This document shows, piece by piece, positions 1 to 7,998 of a DNA stretch of 64,000 nucleotides (its first letter is position 1; the number at the start of each line of letters is the position of its first letter). Made by a program: the position numbers and the translations under genes. This DNA comes from an uncultured Sinobacteraceae bacterium (GTDB lineage: Bacteria; Pseudomonadota; Gammaproteobacteria; Nevskiales; Nevskiaceae). The stretch is from positions 1 through 64,000 of the forward strand of contig CAIJRD010000004.1 in the NCBI GenBank assembly GCA_903822975.1, given 5' to 3'. Below the pieces are notes generated by a model. The model saw only the letters and a program-made list of their open reading frames with translations, had not been told where the DNA came from and did no database searches.

Positions 1-107
1 AGCAGTGCTTCGCAAACGTGCATCGATACTCGGTTGGCGAGTCGCTGCCATCCGTGGCGAGACTGCGCGGGTTCGGGAGCGCCCCGCCCGGCCATCCGTG
101 TCCGGTC

Positions 108-152
108 CCGACTTAGCGCGCGAAGCAGTGCTTCGCAAACGCGCTAAGTCGG
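108..152. repeat. Dumbbell inverted repeat downstream of the actin-like gene
   Basis: A 13-bp arm at 108-120 is perfectly complementary to 140-152, and the interval holds a second inverted repeat (GCGAAGCA / TGCTTCGC around one G). The outer arm overlaps the stop codon of the minus-strand gene ending at 144. An 18-bp part of the interior (124-141) is repeated exactly at 1-18, so a second, truncated copy lies at the window edge. There is no T-tract, so it is not a classical terminator; a REP-like element is possible. Confidence 0.6.
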
Positions 153-1154
153 CCAGATGTTCATGCCGTATTTCCAGTAGCCCATGACGTTGCTGAGGCG
201 CGCGTCTTGGTCGGCGGCCATCGGCAGGACTTCGCCCTGGATCAGGGGCAGGAGATACGGCGCCAGCGTTGCGCCGCCGCCGCCGGTGAGCACGATGGCG
301 TCGATGTCCCAGTCGTCGGCCCACAGGCGGTTGACCTCGGCGGCGATGCGCGAGGCCAATTGCGAGAACGCCTGCTGCACCAGCGCGGTCAGCTCGTATT
401 TCTGGCCCTTGATCTTGATGCTGCCGCGCGTCACCGCTTCGTACAGGCGATACAGCTCGATCTGCGTGCCAGACTTCTCGTGCAGCAGATTGGCGATCGC
501 GCTGTACGCCACCGACATGCCGGAATCGGTCGACAGGCTGCCGCGCTCGGAGTAGCGCGTCTTGTCGCTGACGGTGAAATCGGCGGTGCGGAAGCCGATA
601 TCGATCACGCCGATTTTCTCGGTGACGAAGCGCTGCTGCAGCGCGCGGCCTTGGTCATTGAGCATCAGGTTGAACAGCGAGCCGAATGGCTGCGGAATCA
701 CCCGGACTTTTTCGATATACAGCATCTTGTCGACGCGCTCGCCGGCGGCGTTGACCACGGTAAGCGCGTGACGCTGCTGCAACAGCGTCGTCAGCGGCTC
801 CTTGTACTTGCGGAAGAAACTGATCGGCAGGCCGGTGACCAGGCGTACCGGATCGCCGTGTTCGGCATACGGTGCGAGTGCGGCCAGCGCCAGGGTCTTG
901 GCGTACTTGACGATGAACTGCGAGGGATCGAGCGTGAAGCTGCGGCCGCGCGACTGCGTCTCGGCCAGCTCGCCGACGAAAATCTCCTCGCCGGCCAGGT
1001 TGAACTGACGCGGCGCACCGGCCGCCGTAGGTGCCAGCGATTCGCCGAACTGCACGGCGTTGGCTTCGCCGACGATGGATTTGAAAATCTGCGACTGCTG
1101 CCCGTCGGTGGCCTTGGTATAGCCAAATCCCATATCTGCCGCCAGCACGCGCAT
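144..1154 (-). CDS. Actin-like ATPase, ParM/StbA family
   Basis: This 336-residue protein has the actin-fold nucleotide-binding signature. The phosphate-1 loop is AADMGFGYTKA near residues 5-15, the phosphate-2 loop is VIDIGFRTADF near 184-194, and the adenosine motif LTGGGGATL lies near 290. It resembles the ALP_N-type bacterial actin homologues that form filaments and move plasmids. Its ATG follows GAAAGGGTGG. No ParR-like partner or plasmid replication gene is visible, although the left neighbourhood is cut off. It could be a plasmid or integrative-element remnant or a chromosomal cytoskeletal protein; the fold is clear but the role is not. Confidence 0.75.
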   Translation of the reverse strand: MRVLAADMGFGYTKATDGQQSQIFKSIVGEANAVQFGESLAPTAAGAPRQFNLAGEEIFVGELAETQSRGRSFTLDPSQFIVKYAKTLALAALAPYAEHGDPVRLVTGLPISFFRKYKEPLTTLLQQRHALTVVNAAGERVDKMLYIEKVRVIPQPFGSLFNLMLNDQGRALQQRFVTEKIGVIDIGFRTADFTVSDKTRYSERGSLSTDSGMSVAYSAIANLLHEKSGTQIELYRLYEAVTRGSIKIKGQKYELTALVQQAFSQLASRIAAEVNRLWADDWDIDAIVLTGGGGATLAPYLLPLIQGEVLPMAADQDARLSNVMGYWKYGMNIWPT

Positions 1155-1306
1155 GTCGCCACCCTTTCGTTTTTATGACGGCGGCCTTGTAGCACGCGAT
1201 TTTGCGTGCGGTCAAAACACCGGCGGTCCAAGCAAAGTGCCAGACGTTCTAAGTCGAGGGGGAGACCCGCCTCGTCGGTCGCACGCGCAAGCGCTAAACT
1301 TTCGGC

Positions 1307-1708
1307 GTGATCCGTTCCCGCCACCTCCGCCAGTTTGCCGTCCTGCTCGCGCTGGTCGGCGTGTTGCTGCGCGGCGCGATTCCGATCGGCTTCATGCCGG
1401 CGGAGGGCGCGGACGCGCGTGACGGCGGCTGGCTGATGCTGTGCAGCGGCGACGGCGGCCAGGATCTGGCGATGCTGTTGCAGCTTGGGCATCACCACCA
1501 TCATCACGATGGGGCCCCATCGGCCTTGCAGGCGGATCACCAGTGTCCGTATGCCGCGGCGGCCACACCGGCGCTGCCGAGCCTGTCGTCGAGCTCACCG
1601 ATTTCGACGCGCACGGTTTCGGTGTTTTACACGCCAGCTGTGCGGCACTCACCCAGCACCGTTCGTTTCATTCGTCCGCCACCGCGCGGACCGCCGATCT
1701 CCCTGTAA
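1307..1708 (+). CDS. DUF2946-type protein with a natural His6 run
   Basis: This 133-residue protein starts at GTG and opens with a hydrophobic segment (about 9-29) that could be a signal peptide or anchor. The family landmarks are IPIGFMP near 25-31, LCSG near 45, CPYAAA near 80 and RGPP near the C terminus. Residues 62-67 are six consecutive histidines, with Cys46 and Cys80 on either side, so metal binding is plausible. Members of this family are often found beside copper-handling genes, and the next two genes fit that. The function is not established. Confidence 0.7.
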   Translation: MIRSRHLRQFAVLLALVGVLLRGAIPIGFMPAEGADARDGGWLMLCSGDGGQDLAMLLQLGHHHHHHDGAPSALQADHQCPYAAAATPALPSLSSSSPISTRTVSVFYTPAVRHSPSTVRFIRPPPRGPPISL

Positions 1709-1804
1709 TCGAGTCATATCGATCCGCGTGCACGCGCCATTCGGGCGTGCACGCTTTGAGCTTGCGCGCGTTGCGCGCCGGCTAACTACAGGGAGTTTCG
1801 TTTC

Positions 1805-2770
1805 GTGAATTCAGCAATTTTTCGCGCGAGCCTGCTCGCGCTGTTGTTTGGCGTGCCGGCCGCCCAGGCCTGCACCAGCTGTGGTTGTTCGCTGGGAACC
1901 GATTGGGCCGATCAGGGTTATTTCAGCGGCCAGGGCCTGCATCTCGATCTGCGCTATGACTTCGTCGATCAGAACCAGCTGCGTCGCGGCAGCCACGCAG
2001 TCGACCGTAGCCAGTTGAGCTATCCGAATGACGATGAAATTCAGCAGGGCACGCTGACGCGCTTTTATACGGTGGGCGCCGATTACGCATTCAACCGCGA
2101 TTGGGGCATCAACCTGCAGTTGCCGATACTCGACCGCGAGCACGAAACCATCGACGAGGGCGAAACCGAGGTCTCGACTTCGCACACGCGCGGCATTGGC
2201 GACCTGCGTGTACTGGCGCGCTGGCAGGGACTGTTTTCCGATCGCAGCACCGGTCTGCAGCTCGGACTGAAGCTGCCGACCGGCGCGATCCACGACACCT
2301 TCAACAGCGGCCCCAACCAGGGCGAGCAGATCGATCGAGGCTTGCAGAACGGCACCGGCACCACCGACCTGCTGATTGGCGCGTACAACCTCGGCAACTT
2401 CGGCAGCGGCCTCGGCGAACATTTCGAACGCTACGAGCAGATTCAGTTGAAGCAGGCACTGGATCGTCATGAGCAGTTCCGCCCGAGCACGCAGTTGAGC
2501 CTCAATCTTGCGGTCAGCTACACCGGCTGGCGCTACATCACGCCGCAACTCCAGCTCAACGGCAAGTTCGAAGGCCGCGAAGTCGGTGCGCAGGCCGACT
2601 ACGACAACAGCGGCAGCCGCACGCTGTACCTGAGCCCGGGCGTCACCGCGAAAATCGTGCAGAGCCTGTCGGTATATAGCTTTGTCCAATTGCCGCTTTA
2701 TCAGGATTACAACGGCTACCAGCTGGCGCCGAAATATCTGGTTTCGGTGGGGTTGCGCTATGCGCTATAG
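1805..2770 (+). CDS. Outer-membrane beta-barrel protein with N-terminal CxxCxC motif
   Basis: This 321-residue protein starts at GTG after an AGGGAG ribosome-binding site. It has a signal peptide ending near AQA, and Cys23, Cys26 and Cys28 sit at the start of the mature chain (CTSCGC). The rest alternates amphipathic strands with aromatic belts and ends in LRYAL, typical of an outer-membrane barrel of the kind annotated as 'transporter'. It lies between a DUF2946 gene and a PCu(A)C gene, which suggests copper uptake or handling with the Cys cluster as metal site. That role is inferred from motif and neighbours only. Confidence 0.7.
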   Translation: MNSAIFRASLLALLFGVPAAQACTSCGCSLGTDWADQGYFSGQGLHLDLRYDFVDQNQLRRGSHAVDRSQLSYPNDDEIQQGTLTRFYTVGADYAFNRDWGINLQLPILDREHETIDEGETEVSTSHTRGIGDLRVLARWQGLFSDRSTGLQLGLKLPTGAIHDTFNSGPNQGEQIDRGLQNGTGTTDLLIGAYNLGNFGSGLGEHFERYEQIQLKQALDRHEQFRPSTQLSLNLAVSYTGWRYITPQLQLNGKFEGREVGAQADYDNSGSRTLYLSPGVTAKIVQSLSVYSFVQLPLYQDYNGYQLAPKYLVSVGLRYAL

Positions 2771-2857
2771 CACCTTGCACACGATGGGGCGATGCGAATC
2801 CAGGAGCGGTTTCGCAAGGCGCGCTACAGTGCGGAGATACCGTAACGAGTCGCCTCG

Positions 2858-3340
2858 ATGCGCATGAACCGCAATCTCCTGTATGGACTGGCCGCCGCCG
2901 GCGCCGTGCTGGCCGGTGCTGCCCTGGCGCAGCCGACGGCGTTGAAGATCCTCCAGCCGACGACGCGCGCCACGCCGCTGCCGGGCATGACTGCGGTGGG
3001 TTACCTGCAAATCGAGAATGACGGTCGCAGCGACGATCGGCTGCTCGGTGCGCATAGCACTGCCGCCGACAGCGTCGAGATCCATCAGATGCGGACCACC
3101 GGCGGCATGATGCAGATGCGCCCGCTGAAGGAAGGCTTGGCGGTGCCGGCGGGTGCGCGCGTGGACCTGCGCGCCAATGCTGCCAGCGGCTATCACCTGA
3201 TGGTGATCGGCGTGAAACAGCAGCTGAATCCGGGCGATCGTCTGCCGGTGGTGCTGGACTTCGAAAAAGCCGGCGCGCTGCCGGTGGACTTTGTCGTGCA
3301 GCCCTTGGCCGACACGGCGGGCGGCAAGCCGGCGCCCTGA
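2858..3340 (+). CDS. Periplasmic copper chaperone PCu(A)C
   Basis: The protein has 160 residues with a signal peptide ending around ALA-Q. The copper-binding signature of the family is present: His76 and Met78 (IHQM), a Met-rich stretch at 84-87, then HLM at 113-115. PCu(A)C proteins carry Cu(I) in the periplasm, often to the CuA or CuB sites of cytochrome oxidase. It is the last gene of a plus-strand group with the DUF2946 and CxxCxC genes. The start at 2858 or the ATG six bases further on makes little difference. Confidence 0.88.
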   Translation: MRMNRNLLYGLAAAGAVLAGAALAQPTALKILQPTTRATPLPGMTAVGYLQIENDGRSDDRLLGAHSTAADSVEIHQMRTTGGMMQMRPLKEGLAVPAGARVDLRANAASGYHLMVIGVKQQLNPGDRLPVVLDFEKAGALPVDFVVQPLADTAGGKPAP

Positions 3341-3428
3341 TCGCGACGCTTTCCAAAGCCGCGCGAGCGCGGAGCCAGCCGGGTTATTGAATCAAGCGGG
3401 TGCGGCATTTGGCCGTACCCTGCGCGAT

Positions 3429-3947
3429 TCAGGGCGTGGCGGCTGCGTCGGCGGTCAGCGGTGCCAGCGTCAGCGCGGCGCGCGCCATGCGTTGCATCGA
3501 TGCCACCGAAAGTGTAGCGCCACTGATGCCGTCGATCTGCGGCTGCAGTCGGTCGCCGGCGAGGCTCACGCCGACGAACTGCTTCAGGAACGCCGGATAG
3601 CGGATCTCGTCGCCGCGGCTCTCACGATAGGTCAGCACACGCGCCAGCTTCATCGCGCCGCCGTCGACGACGAACCCGGCGGTGATCGGAAATTCCTTGC
3701 CGGTATCGTCGAGGATCCAGGCGCTGCGCGTACCCGAGCGCCAGTAATGCAGCCGCGCCTGCGGATACAGGTGATTGAAGATCGGACGCAGCGCGGCTTG
3801 TGCCTTGTTGTCGAGCCACAGCGTTTGCGGCGACGAGGTCTGCGTGCCAAACGCCTCCGCCAGGAACGCGTCTGGCGTCTCCACCACCTCGTCGGCGATG
3901 GCGGCGTTGGCCAACATCAAAACTGACAGGAAAAATGGGCAGCGCAT
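3429..3947 (-). CDS. Periplasmic FMN-binding domain protein
   Basis: This 172-residue protein consists of a signal peptide (cleavage after about residue 18) and one FMN_bind domain. The covalent flavinylation motif DGISGAT is at 139-145, so Thr145 should carry FMN attached by an ApbE-type transferase. No membrane anchor follows, so it should be a soluble periplasmic flavoprotein and electron carrier. It is the last gene of the minus-strand group di-haem protein, porin, FMN protein, 31 bp after the porin. A part in periplasmic metal reduction is inference. Confidence 0.85.
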   Translation of the reverse strand: MRCPFFLSVLMLANAAIADEVVETPDAFLAEAFGTQTSSPQTLWLDNKAQAALRPIFNHLYPQARLHYWRSGTRSAWILDDTGKEFPITAGFVVDGGAMKLARVLTYRESRGDEIRYPAFLKQFVGVSLAGDRLQPQIDGISGATLSVASMQRMARAALTLAPLTADAAATP

Positions 3948-3978
3948 GATCGGATTGCGATCGGTCGTTCAGTGTTGA

Positions 3979-5379
3979 TTAGAAGTAGAGGCCGAGACCG
4001 AGATCGAGACGGGTGAAGTCGCGATTGACGTCAAAGGTTTGGTAGTCGGCTTTGATGACGACGTGCGGCGTGACATAGAAGTTCGCGCCATACGTCCAGA
4101 CGATATCGTGCGACTGCGGATACTTGCCGTAGTCGCCAGGCGCGCCCGACAGCGGCACGTCGCCGCTCGGAATCTCCGGCGAAGTGCCGGCGTAGTTCGC
4201 GCCCATGTCGTAGCGCTCCCAGCGCACGAAGGGCGACACGCGATACGTCGCGTTCTGCCAGACCGTATAGGCGCCCTGCAGGTAATAGCCGTAGAACTTC
4301 GATGGAATCGGATTCGGCGAACCCGGATTCTGCAGGTTCACACCTGCGGTGTTGCTGATCGTGCCGCGCGCGTATAGCGCCGACAGATCGAATGCACCGG
4401 GCGTCCAGCGCGTATGCACCTCGCCGAGCGTGACGCGGTTGTGGCCAGACAGCGGCGCATTCGGCGGGGCCGGCACCGGTGCGGCGTTGCCGGTGAAGAT
4501 CGCACCACCTGCGGTGAATCCAGGCAGACCGTTGTAGCTCAGCGAAACGTACTGCGCGAGATGCTCGGCGTTGGACAGCGCCAATTCCTGGTGCGTGGCC
4601 TGCAGCGGCGCGACGTCGCTGTCTTCGAGTTCAAGCGCCGTTGTGTACGCCGGATATTCAGGCGCGAAATCCCACTTGCCCAGATCGATACCCGTGGTCA
4701 GTCCGGCGCTGTAGCTGATGCCGAGATCGGTGTTGCCGTGCAATGCAAAACCGCCTTCGCGCCAGGTGCTCGGAATGATCAGCGTCTCAACGAAGTTGCG
4801 CTGTACGCCGTAGAAATTGGTCGGCTCGTGATGCTCGTTCAATAAGCCGAACGGCATCAGGAACAGACCTGCTTCGATCGAAGCCCAGTTGGTCAACTGG
4901 TGATCGACATAGAACTGCTCGACTTCGAATTCACCCGGATCGTCGGCCGAGCTCACGGCATGTTCAACTTCGAACTCGGAATTGAAGTGCGTGCGATCGT
5001 CGAAGCGATAGCCAATGCCGAATACCGCGCGTGCCAGATCGGCCTGCGTACGGGCGACGTCGTGGATCGGCCGGTCGTAGTAGACCTCACCGTATCCCCA
5101 CAGGCTCAGATTGTCGAACGGTGAGGACTTTGCAGAAGTCGCAGCTGCGGTTTGCGCAGGTGCTGCGGACTGCTGGGCGGCCAGCGCCTCGTTCTGCGAC
5201 TTCAGCTGCTGCAGTTCGGCTTTCAAAGCCTGCAGCTGCTGCGACAAGGCGTCGATCTGCTGCTCGACCTGATCGGTCGATTTTGCCGGCGCCGGATCGG
5301 CCGCCGCTGCGACGGCCGCGAACGCGGACAGACCTGCGGCGGCGCACAGTCTTGGGAACAGCATCGACTTGGTATTCAT
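3979..5379 (-). CDS. Porin with N-terminal coiled coil (OprO/OprP-like)
   Basis: The protein has 466 residues: a signal peptide, then a short coiled coil (about 35-70, heptads rich in Q and L), then a 16-strand-type barrel from about residue 90 ending in LGLGLYF. The coiled coil before the barrel is typical of trimeric phosphate-selective-type porins, in which the solute differs between members. It lies 46 bp downstream of the di-haem protein and 31 bp upstream of the FMN-binding gene, so the three are probably cotranscribed. The substrate is unknown; a metal-related solute would suit its neighbours. Confidence 0.8.
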   Translation of the reverse strand: MNTKSMLFPRLCAAAGLSAFAAVAAAADPAPAKSTDQVEQQIDALSQQLQALKAELQQLKSQNEALAAQQSAAPAQTAAATSAKSSPFDNLSLWGYGEVYYDRPIHDVARTQADLARAVFGIGYRFDDRTHFNSEFEVEHAVSSADDPGEFEVEQFYVDHQLTNWASIEAGLFLMPFGLLNEHHEPTNFYGVQRNFVETLIIPSTWREGGFALHGNTDLGISYSAGLTTGIDLGKWDFAPEYPAYTTALELEDSDVAPLQATHQELALSNAEHLAQYVSLSYNGLPGFTAGGAIFTGNAAPVPAPPNAPLSGHNRVTLGEVHTRWTPGAFDLSALYARGTISNTAGVNLQNPGSPNPIPSKFYGYYLQGAYTVWQNATYRVSPFVRWERYDMGANYAGTSPEIPSGDVPLSGAPGDYGKYPQSHDIVWTYGANFYVTPHVVIKADYQTFDVNRDFTRLDLGLGLYF

Positions 5380-5425
5380 AACGCGGATTCGGTCGTTGAT
5401 TTCAGTGGATGGGATCGCCTTGGCT

Positions 5426-6889
5426 TCAAGGCATTGTTGCTATCGATGTCGTAGCGTGTGTAACCGCTGCGCATTGCGCCGGCAGAACGTAGGCCGCTGG
5501 ATTCGTCGGGTCGTAGCCGTCGGTCAGCGTGCAAAGGAACGCAACGACGTCGTCGATCTCGGCCGCGCTCAGCGTCGGCGCCTGACCGCCCTGGAAGGTC
5601 GGTGGCGTATAAGGCACTTCGGCGATGTTGACGTTGGCGTCGAAGTCCAGCGGCAAATCGTTGTACTGCAAGGCATCGGGGCTGCCGTCGGCGGCGACAT
5701 AAAAGCTGTCGGCGCCCAGATAGGCCGGCGAATACGGATTCGGCTGCGGCAATGGATTGTTGCCGACATTGCTATTGATATCGCGCGTGACATACCACTG
5801 CACCACTTCCCTCAGTGAACCGAAGATGCCGTTGTGGAAGTACGGCGCGGTCAGCGCGATGTTGCGCAGCGTCGGCACTTTGAACTGGCCGCAGAGCGAG
5901 GTCACCGAGGTGAATACCGGACGCGGATGCGGATCGTCTGCCGGCGGTGCCAGCACGCCACAAAGCCCGAGGTCGTAGTAGGCGTATTCCGAGTCGGCGG
6001 GCACGTTGGCCGGCAGCGTGACGTAGTCCAGCGGCGTGCCGTCGATCGGACTCACCGGATTCGGCGTATTCGCGGGAATCTTCCAGTTACGCGGAATGCC
6101 GATGTTGTCGTAGCTGAAATCGGTGAACAGCGGATGTTCGCTGTAGCTCTGTCGCTGGCTCGGGTGACAGGCCGTGCAATTGCCCTTGCCCGGATTGTTG
6201 AACAGCGCGAGCCCGTTGGCTTCTTGTGCGCTCAGCTGCGCCTGGCCCTGCTGCCAGTAATCGAACTTGCTGCTGAACGGATGGAAGGTCGCGTCTTCGG
6301 TTTCGTAGGCGGCGATTGCCTTGGCGATGTCCTGCAGCGCGGTCTGCGGGTCGCTCAGCACGGCCGCACCGAAGAGCGCGATGAAGTCTTGCAGATAGGG
6401 GCGCGTCTGCAGGCGCTGCACCACTTCGGCCGCGTCCTTGTTGGCCATCTCGAATTCGGTGATGAACGGCTGCTCGGCCTGCACCGCCAGCGAGGACGCG
6501 CGGCCGTCGCGAAAGAAGCCCCCGATAATGTTGTCGGCATCGAACGACGGCGTGAACGAGGCGTACATCAGCGACGGCGCGTTGCGCAGCCCGACCAGAT
6601 TGAACGCAGTGCCGCCCAGCGGCACCGGCAGACCCTGATCGGTTGCCGGGTCCGCCGCATAGGCAAAGCTTTTGACGTGGCAGGTGCCGCAAGATTGTTT
6701 GCCGGAGGCCGACAGCGCCTGGTCGTCGAACATCGTCTTGCCGAGTGCGGCAGCGGGCGACAACGAGGCCGGCGTCGAGGCGCCAGACGACGAACCCGAA
6801 CCACTCCCGCAGCCCGCGAGGAGCGATGTCAGGACAAGGCCAACAGCGCCGACACGCTTGCCGATGGCGGCTGACCCTGCCCGTGGCAT
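5426..6889 (-). CDS. Di-haem cytochrome c peroxidase/MauG-family lipoprotein
   Basis: With a start at 6889 the protein has 487 residues and a lipoprotein signal (LLAGC, Cys27). Two haem c sites are present, CGTCH at 67-71 and CTACH at 238-242, followed by the family motif VPTLRNIALTAPYFHNG at 338-354. The residue where classical bacterial peroxidases carry the Met ligand of the second haem appears to be Tyr366, as in MauG and MbnH; I aligned this by eye. An insertion of about 80 residues (260-340) makes it longer than MauG. The frame stays open upstream to 7114, but that stretch covers the regulatory region and dapF leader. It is the first gene of the operon with the porin and FMN protein. 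Confidence 0.85.
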   Translation of the reverse strand: MPRAGSAAIGKRVGAVGLVLTSLLAGCGSGSGSSSGASTPASLSPAAALGKTMFDDQALSASGKQSCGTCHVKSFAYAADPATDQGLPVPLGGTAFNLVGLRNAPSLMYASFTPSFDADNIIGGFFRDGRASSLAVQAEQPFITEFEMANKDAAEVVQRLQTRPYLQDFIALFGAAVLSDPQTALQDIAKAIAAYETEDATFHPFSSKFDYWQQGQAQLSAQEANGLALFNNPGKGNCTACHPSQRQSYSEHPLFTDFSYDNIGIPRNWKIPANTPNPVSPIDGTPLDYVTLPANVPADSEYAYYDLGLCGVLAPPADDPHPRPVFTSVTSLCGQFKVPTLRNIALTAPYFHNGIFGSLREVVQWYVTRDINSNVGNNPLPQPNPYSPAYLGADSFYVAADGSPDALQYNDLPLDFDANVNIAEVPYTPPTFQGGQAPTLSAAEIDDVVAFLCTLTDGYDPTNPAAYVLPAQCAAVTHATTSIATMP

Positions 6890-7000
6890 GCACGGGATGA
6901 GGCGGGCAATCCTGCCCGAAACCCCAGAAATCAGCGAAATCCCCGTTCCGATCACCGACGCTTGCCCAAGTGTGAATGCGTGTGAATCGCAGATGCTACT

Positions 7001-7019
7001 GATAACAATTCTTATTAGC
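7001..7019 (-). promoter_or_regulatory. Possible Fur box upstream of the di-haem protein operon
   Basis: The 19 bases here match the consensus GATAATGATAATCATTATC at 13 positions and stand out as AT-rich in a GC-rich stretch. The site is about 110 bp before the proposed start at 6889, and a 6-bp hairpin (6903-6918) lies between them. It would also sit upstream of dapF on the other strand, but iron control of the minus-strand redox operon is the more natural reading. This is a by-eye match only. Confidence 0.35.
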
Positions 7020-7158
7020 AAGTAGAGATGGGCGGGTCGCCGGCTGGCATTGCGGGGCGCCTGCCCGCTGGTTGCTGGGCCATCGGCCGCGCACGAAGAA
7101 CGTGCCGAGCGCACCCGGATTTAGGCCGTGTCGGTGCATCTTCCGGTACTCTTCGCGG

Positions 7159-7998
7159 ATGCTTCTGAACTTCACAAAAATGCAGGGCCTCGGCAACGAT
7201 TTCGTCGTCGTGGATGCCACCGCCCAAGCCTTCCGGCCCGACGCCGCCCTGCTCGAACGCCTCACCGACCGTCACTTCGGCGTCGGCTGCGATCAGGTGC
7301 TGGTGATCGACCCGCCGCCGGCCGCCGACGTCGATTTCGGCTACCGCATCTACAACGCCGATGGCTCCGAATCGGGCCAGTGCCTGAATGGCTCGCGTTG
7401 CGTGGCGCGCTTCGTACGCAGTCGCGGCCTCAGCAACAAGGCGCGCGTGCGCGTGCGCACGCAGACCAGCGTGCTGGAACTTGAACAGCTCGACGACGGA
7501 CGCGTCCGCGTCAACACCGGTGTGCCGCGCTTCGAGCCCGCCGCGATTCCGCTCGCCGGCTTCGCGCAAGCGCCGGTCTACAGTCTGGTGCTGGGCGACG
7601 ACAGCCGAATCGACTGCGGCGCGGTGAGCATGGGCAACCCGCACGCCGTGATTCAGGTGACCGATGTCGACACCGCGCGCGTCGCCGAGATCGGGCTGGC
7701 CTTGCAAACCCACGCGGCGTTTCCGCTGCGCGTCAACGTCGGTTTTTTGCAGATCGTCGATGCCGGATTGGCACGGCTGCGGGTGTTCGAGCGTGGCGCT
7801 GGCGAAACGCTGGCCTGTGGCAGCGGCGCTTGTGCGGCGATGGCCGTAGGCCGCCTTTGGGGCAAGCTGGGCGCCGACGTCGAGATGCGCCTGCTCGGCG
7901 GCTCGTTGAGCCTGCAATGGCAGGGCCCGGGCTCGGAGCTGTGGATGACCGGTCCGGCAGAAACCGTTTTCGAAGGGAGTGTCGAGTGGCAGAAGTGA
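7159..7998 (+). CDS. dapF: Diaminopimelate epimerase
   Basis: DapF interconverts LL- and meso-diaminopimelate in the lysine and peptidoglycan pathway. The 279-residue protein starts MLLNFTKMQGLGNDF, the usual family start, so I chose the ATG at 7159 over a longer frame. The two catalytic cysteines are in GQCLNGSRC and ETLACGSGAC. In the first, the Gly usually seen in CGNG is Leu, a mild oddity next to the active site. It overlaps the next gene by 13 bp, as in the dapF-DUF484-xerC block of many gammaproteobacteria. Confidence 0.95.
   Translation: MLLNFTKMQGLGNDFVVVDATAQAFRPDAALLERLTDRHFGVGCDQVLVIDPPPAADVDFGYRIYNADGSESGQCLNGSRCVARFVRSRGLSNKARVRVRTQTSVLELEQLDDGRVRVNTGVPRFEPAAIPLAGFAQAPVYSLVLGDDSRIDCGAVSMGNPHAVIQVTDVDTARVAEIGLALQTHAAFPLRVNVGFLQIVDAGLARLRVFERGAGETLACGSGACAAMAVGRLWGKLGADVEMRLLGGSLSLQWQGPGSELWMTGPAETVFEGSVEWQK

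Noticed and set aside
1490-1507. His6 run as a vector tag artefact
   Set aside because: It is inside a recognisable natural DUF2946 gene with mixed His codons and native flanks.
6890-7114. N-terminal extension of the di-haem protein
   Set aside because: It would run through the regulatory site and the dapF leader, and the lipoprotein signal starts only at 6889.
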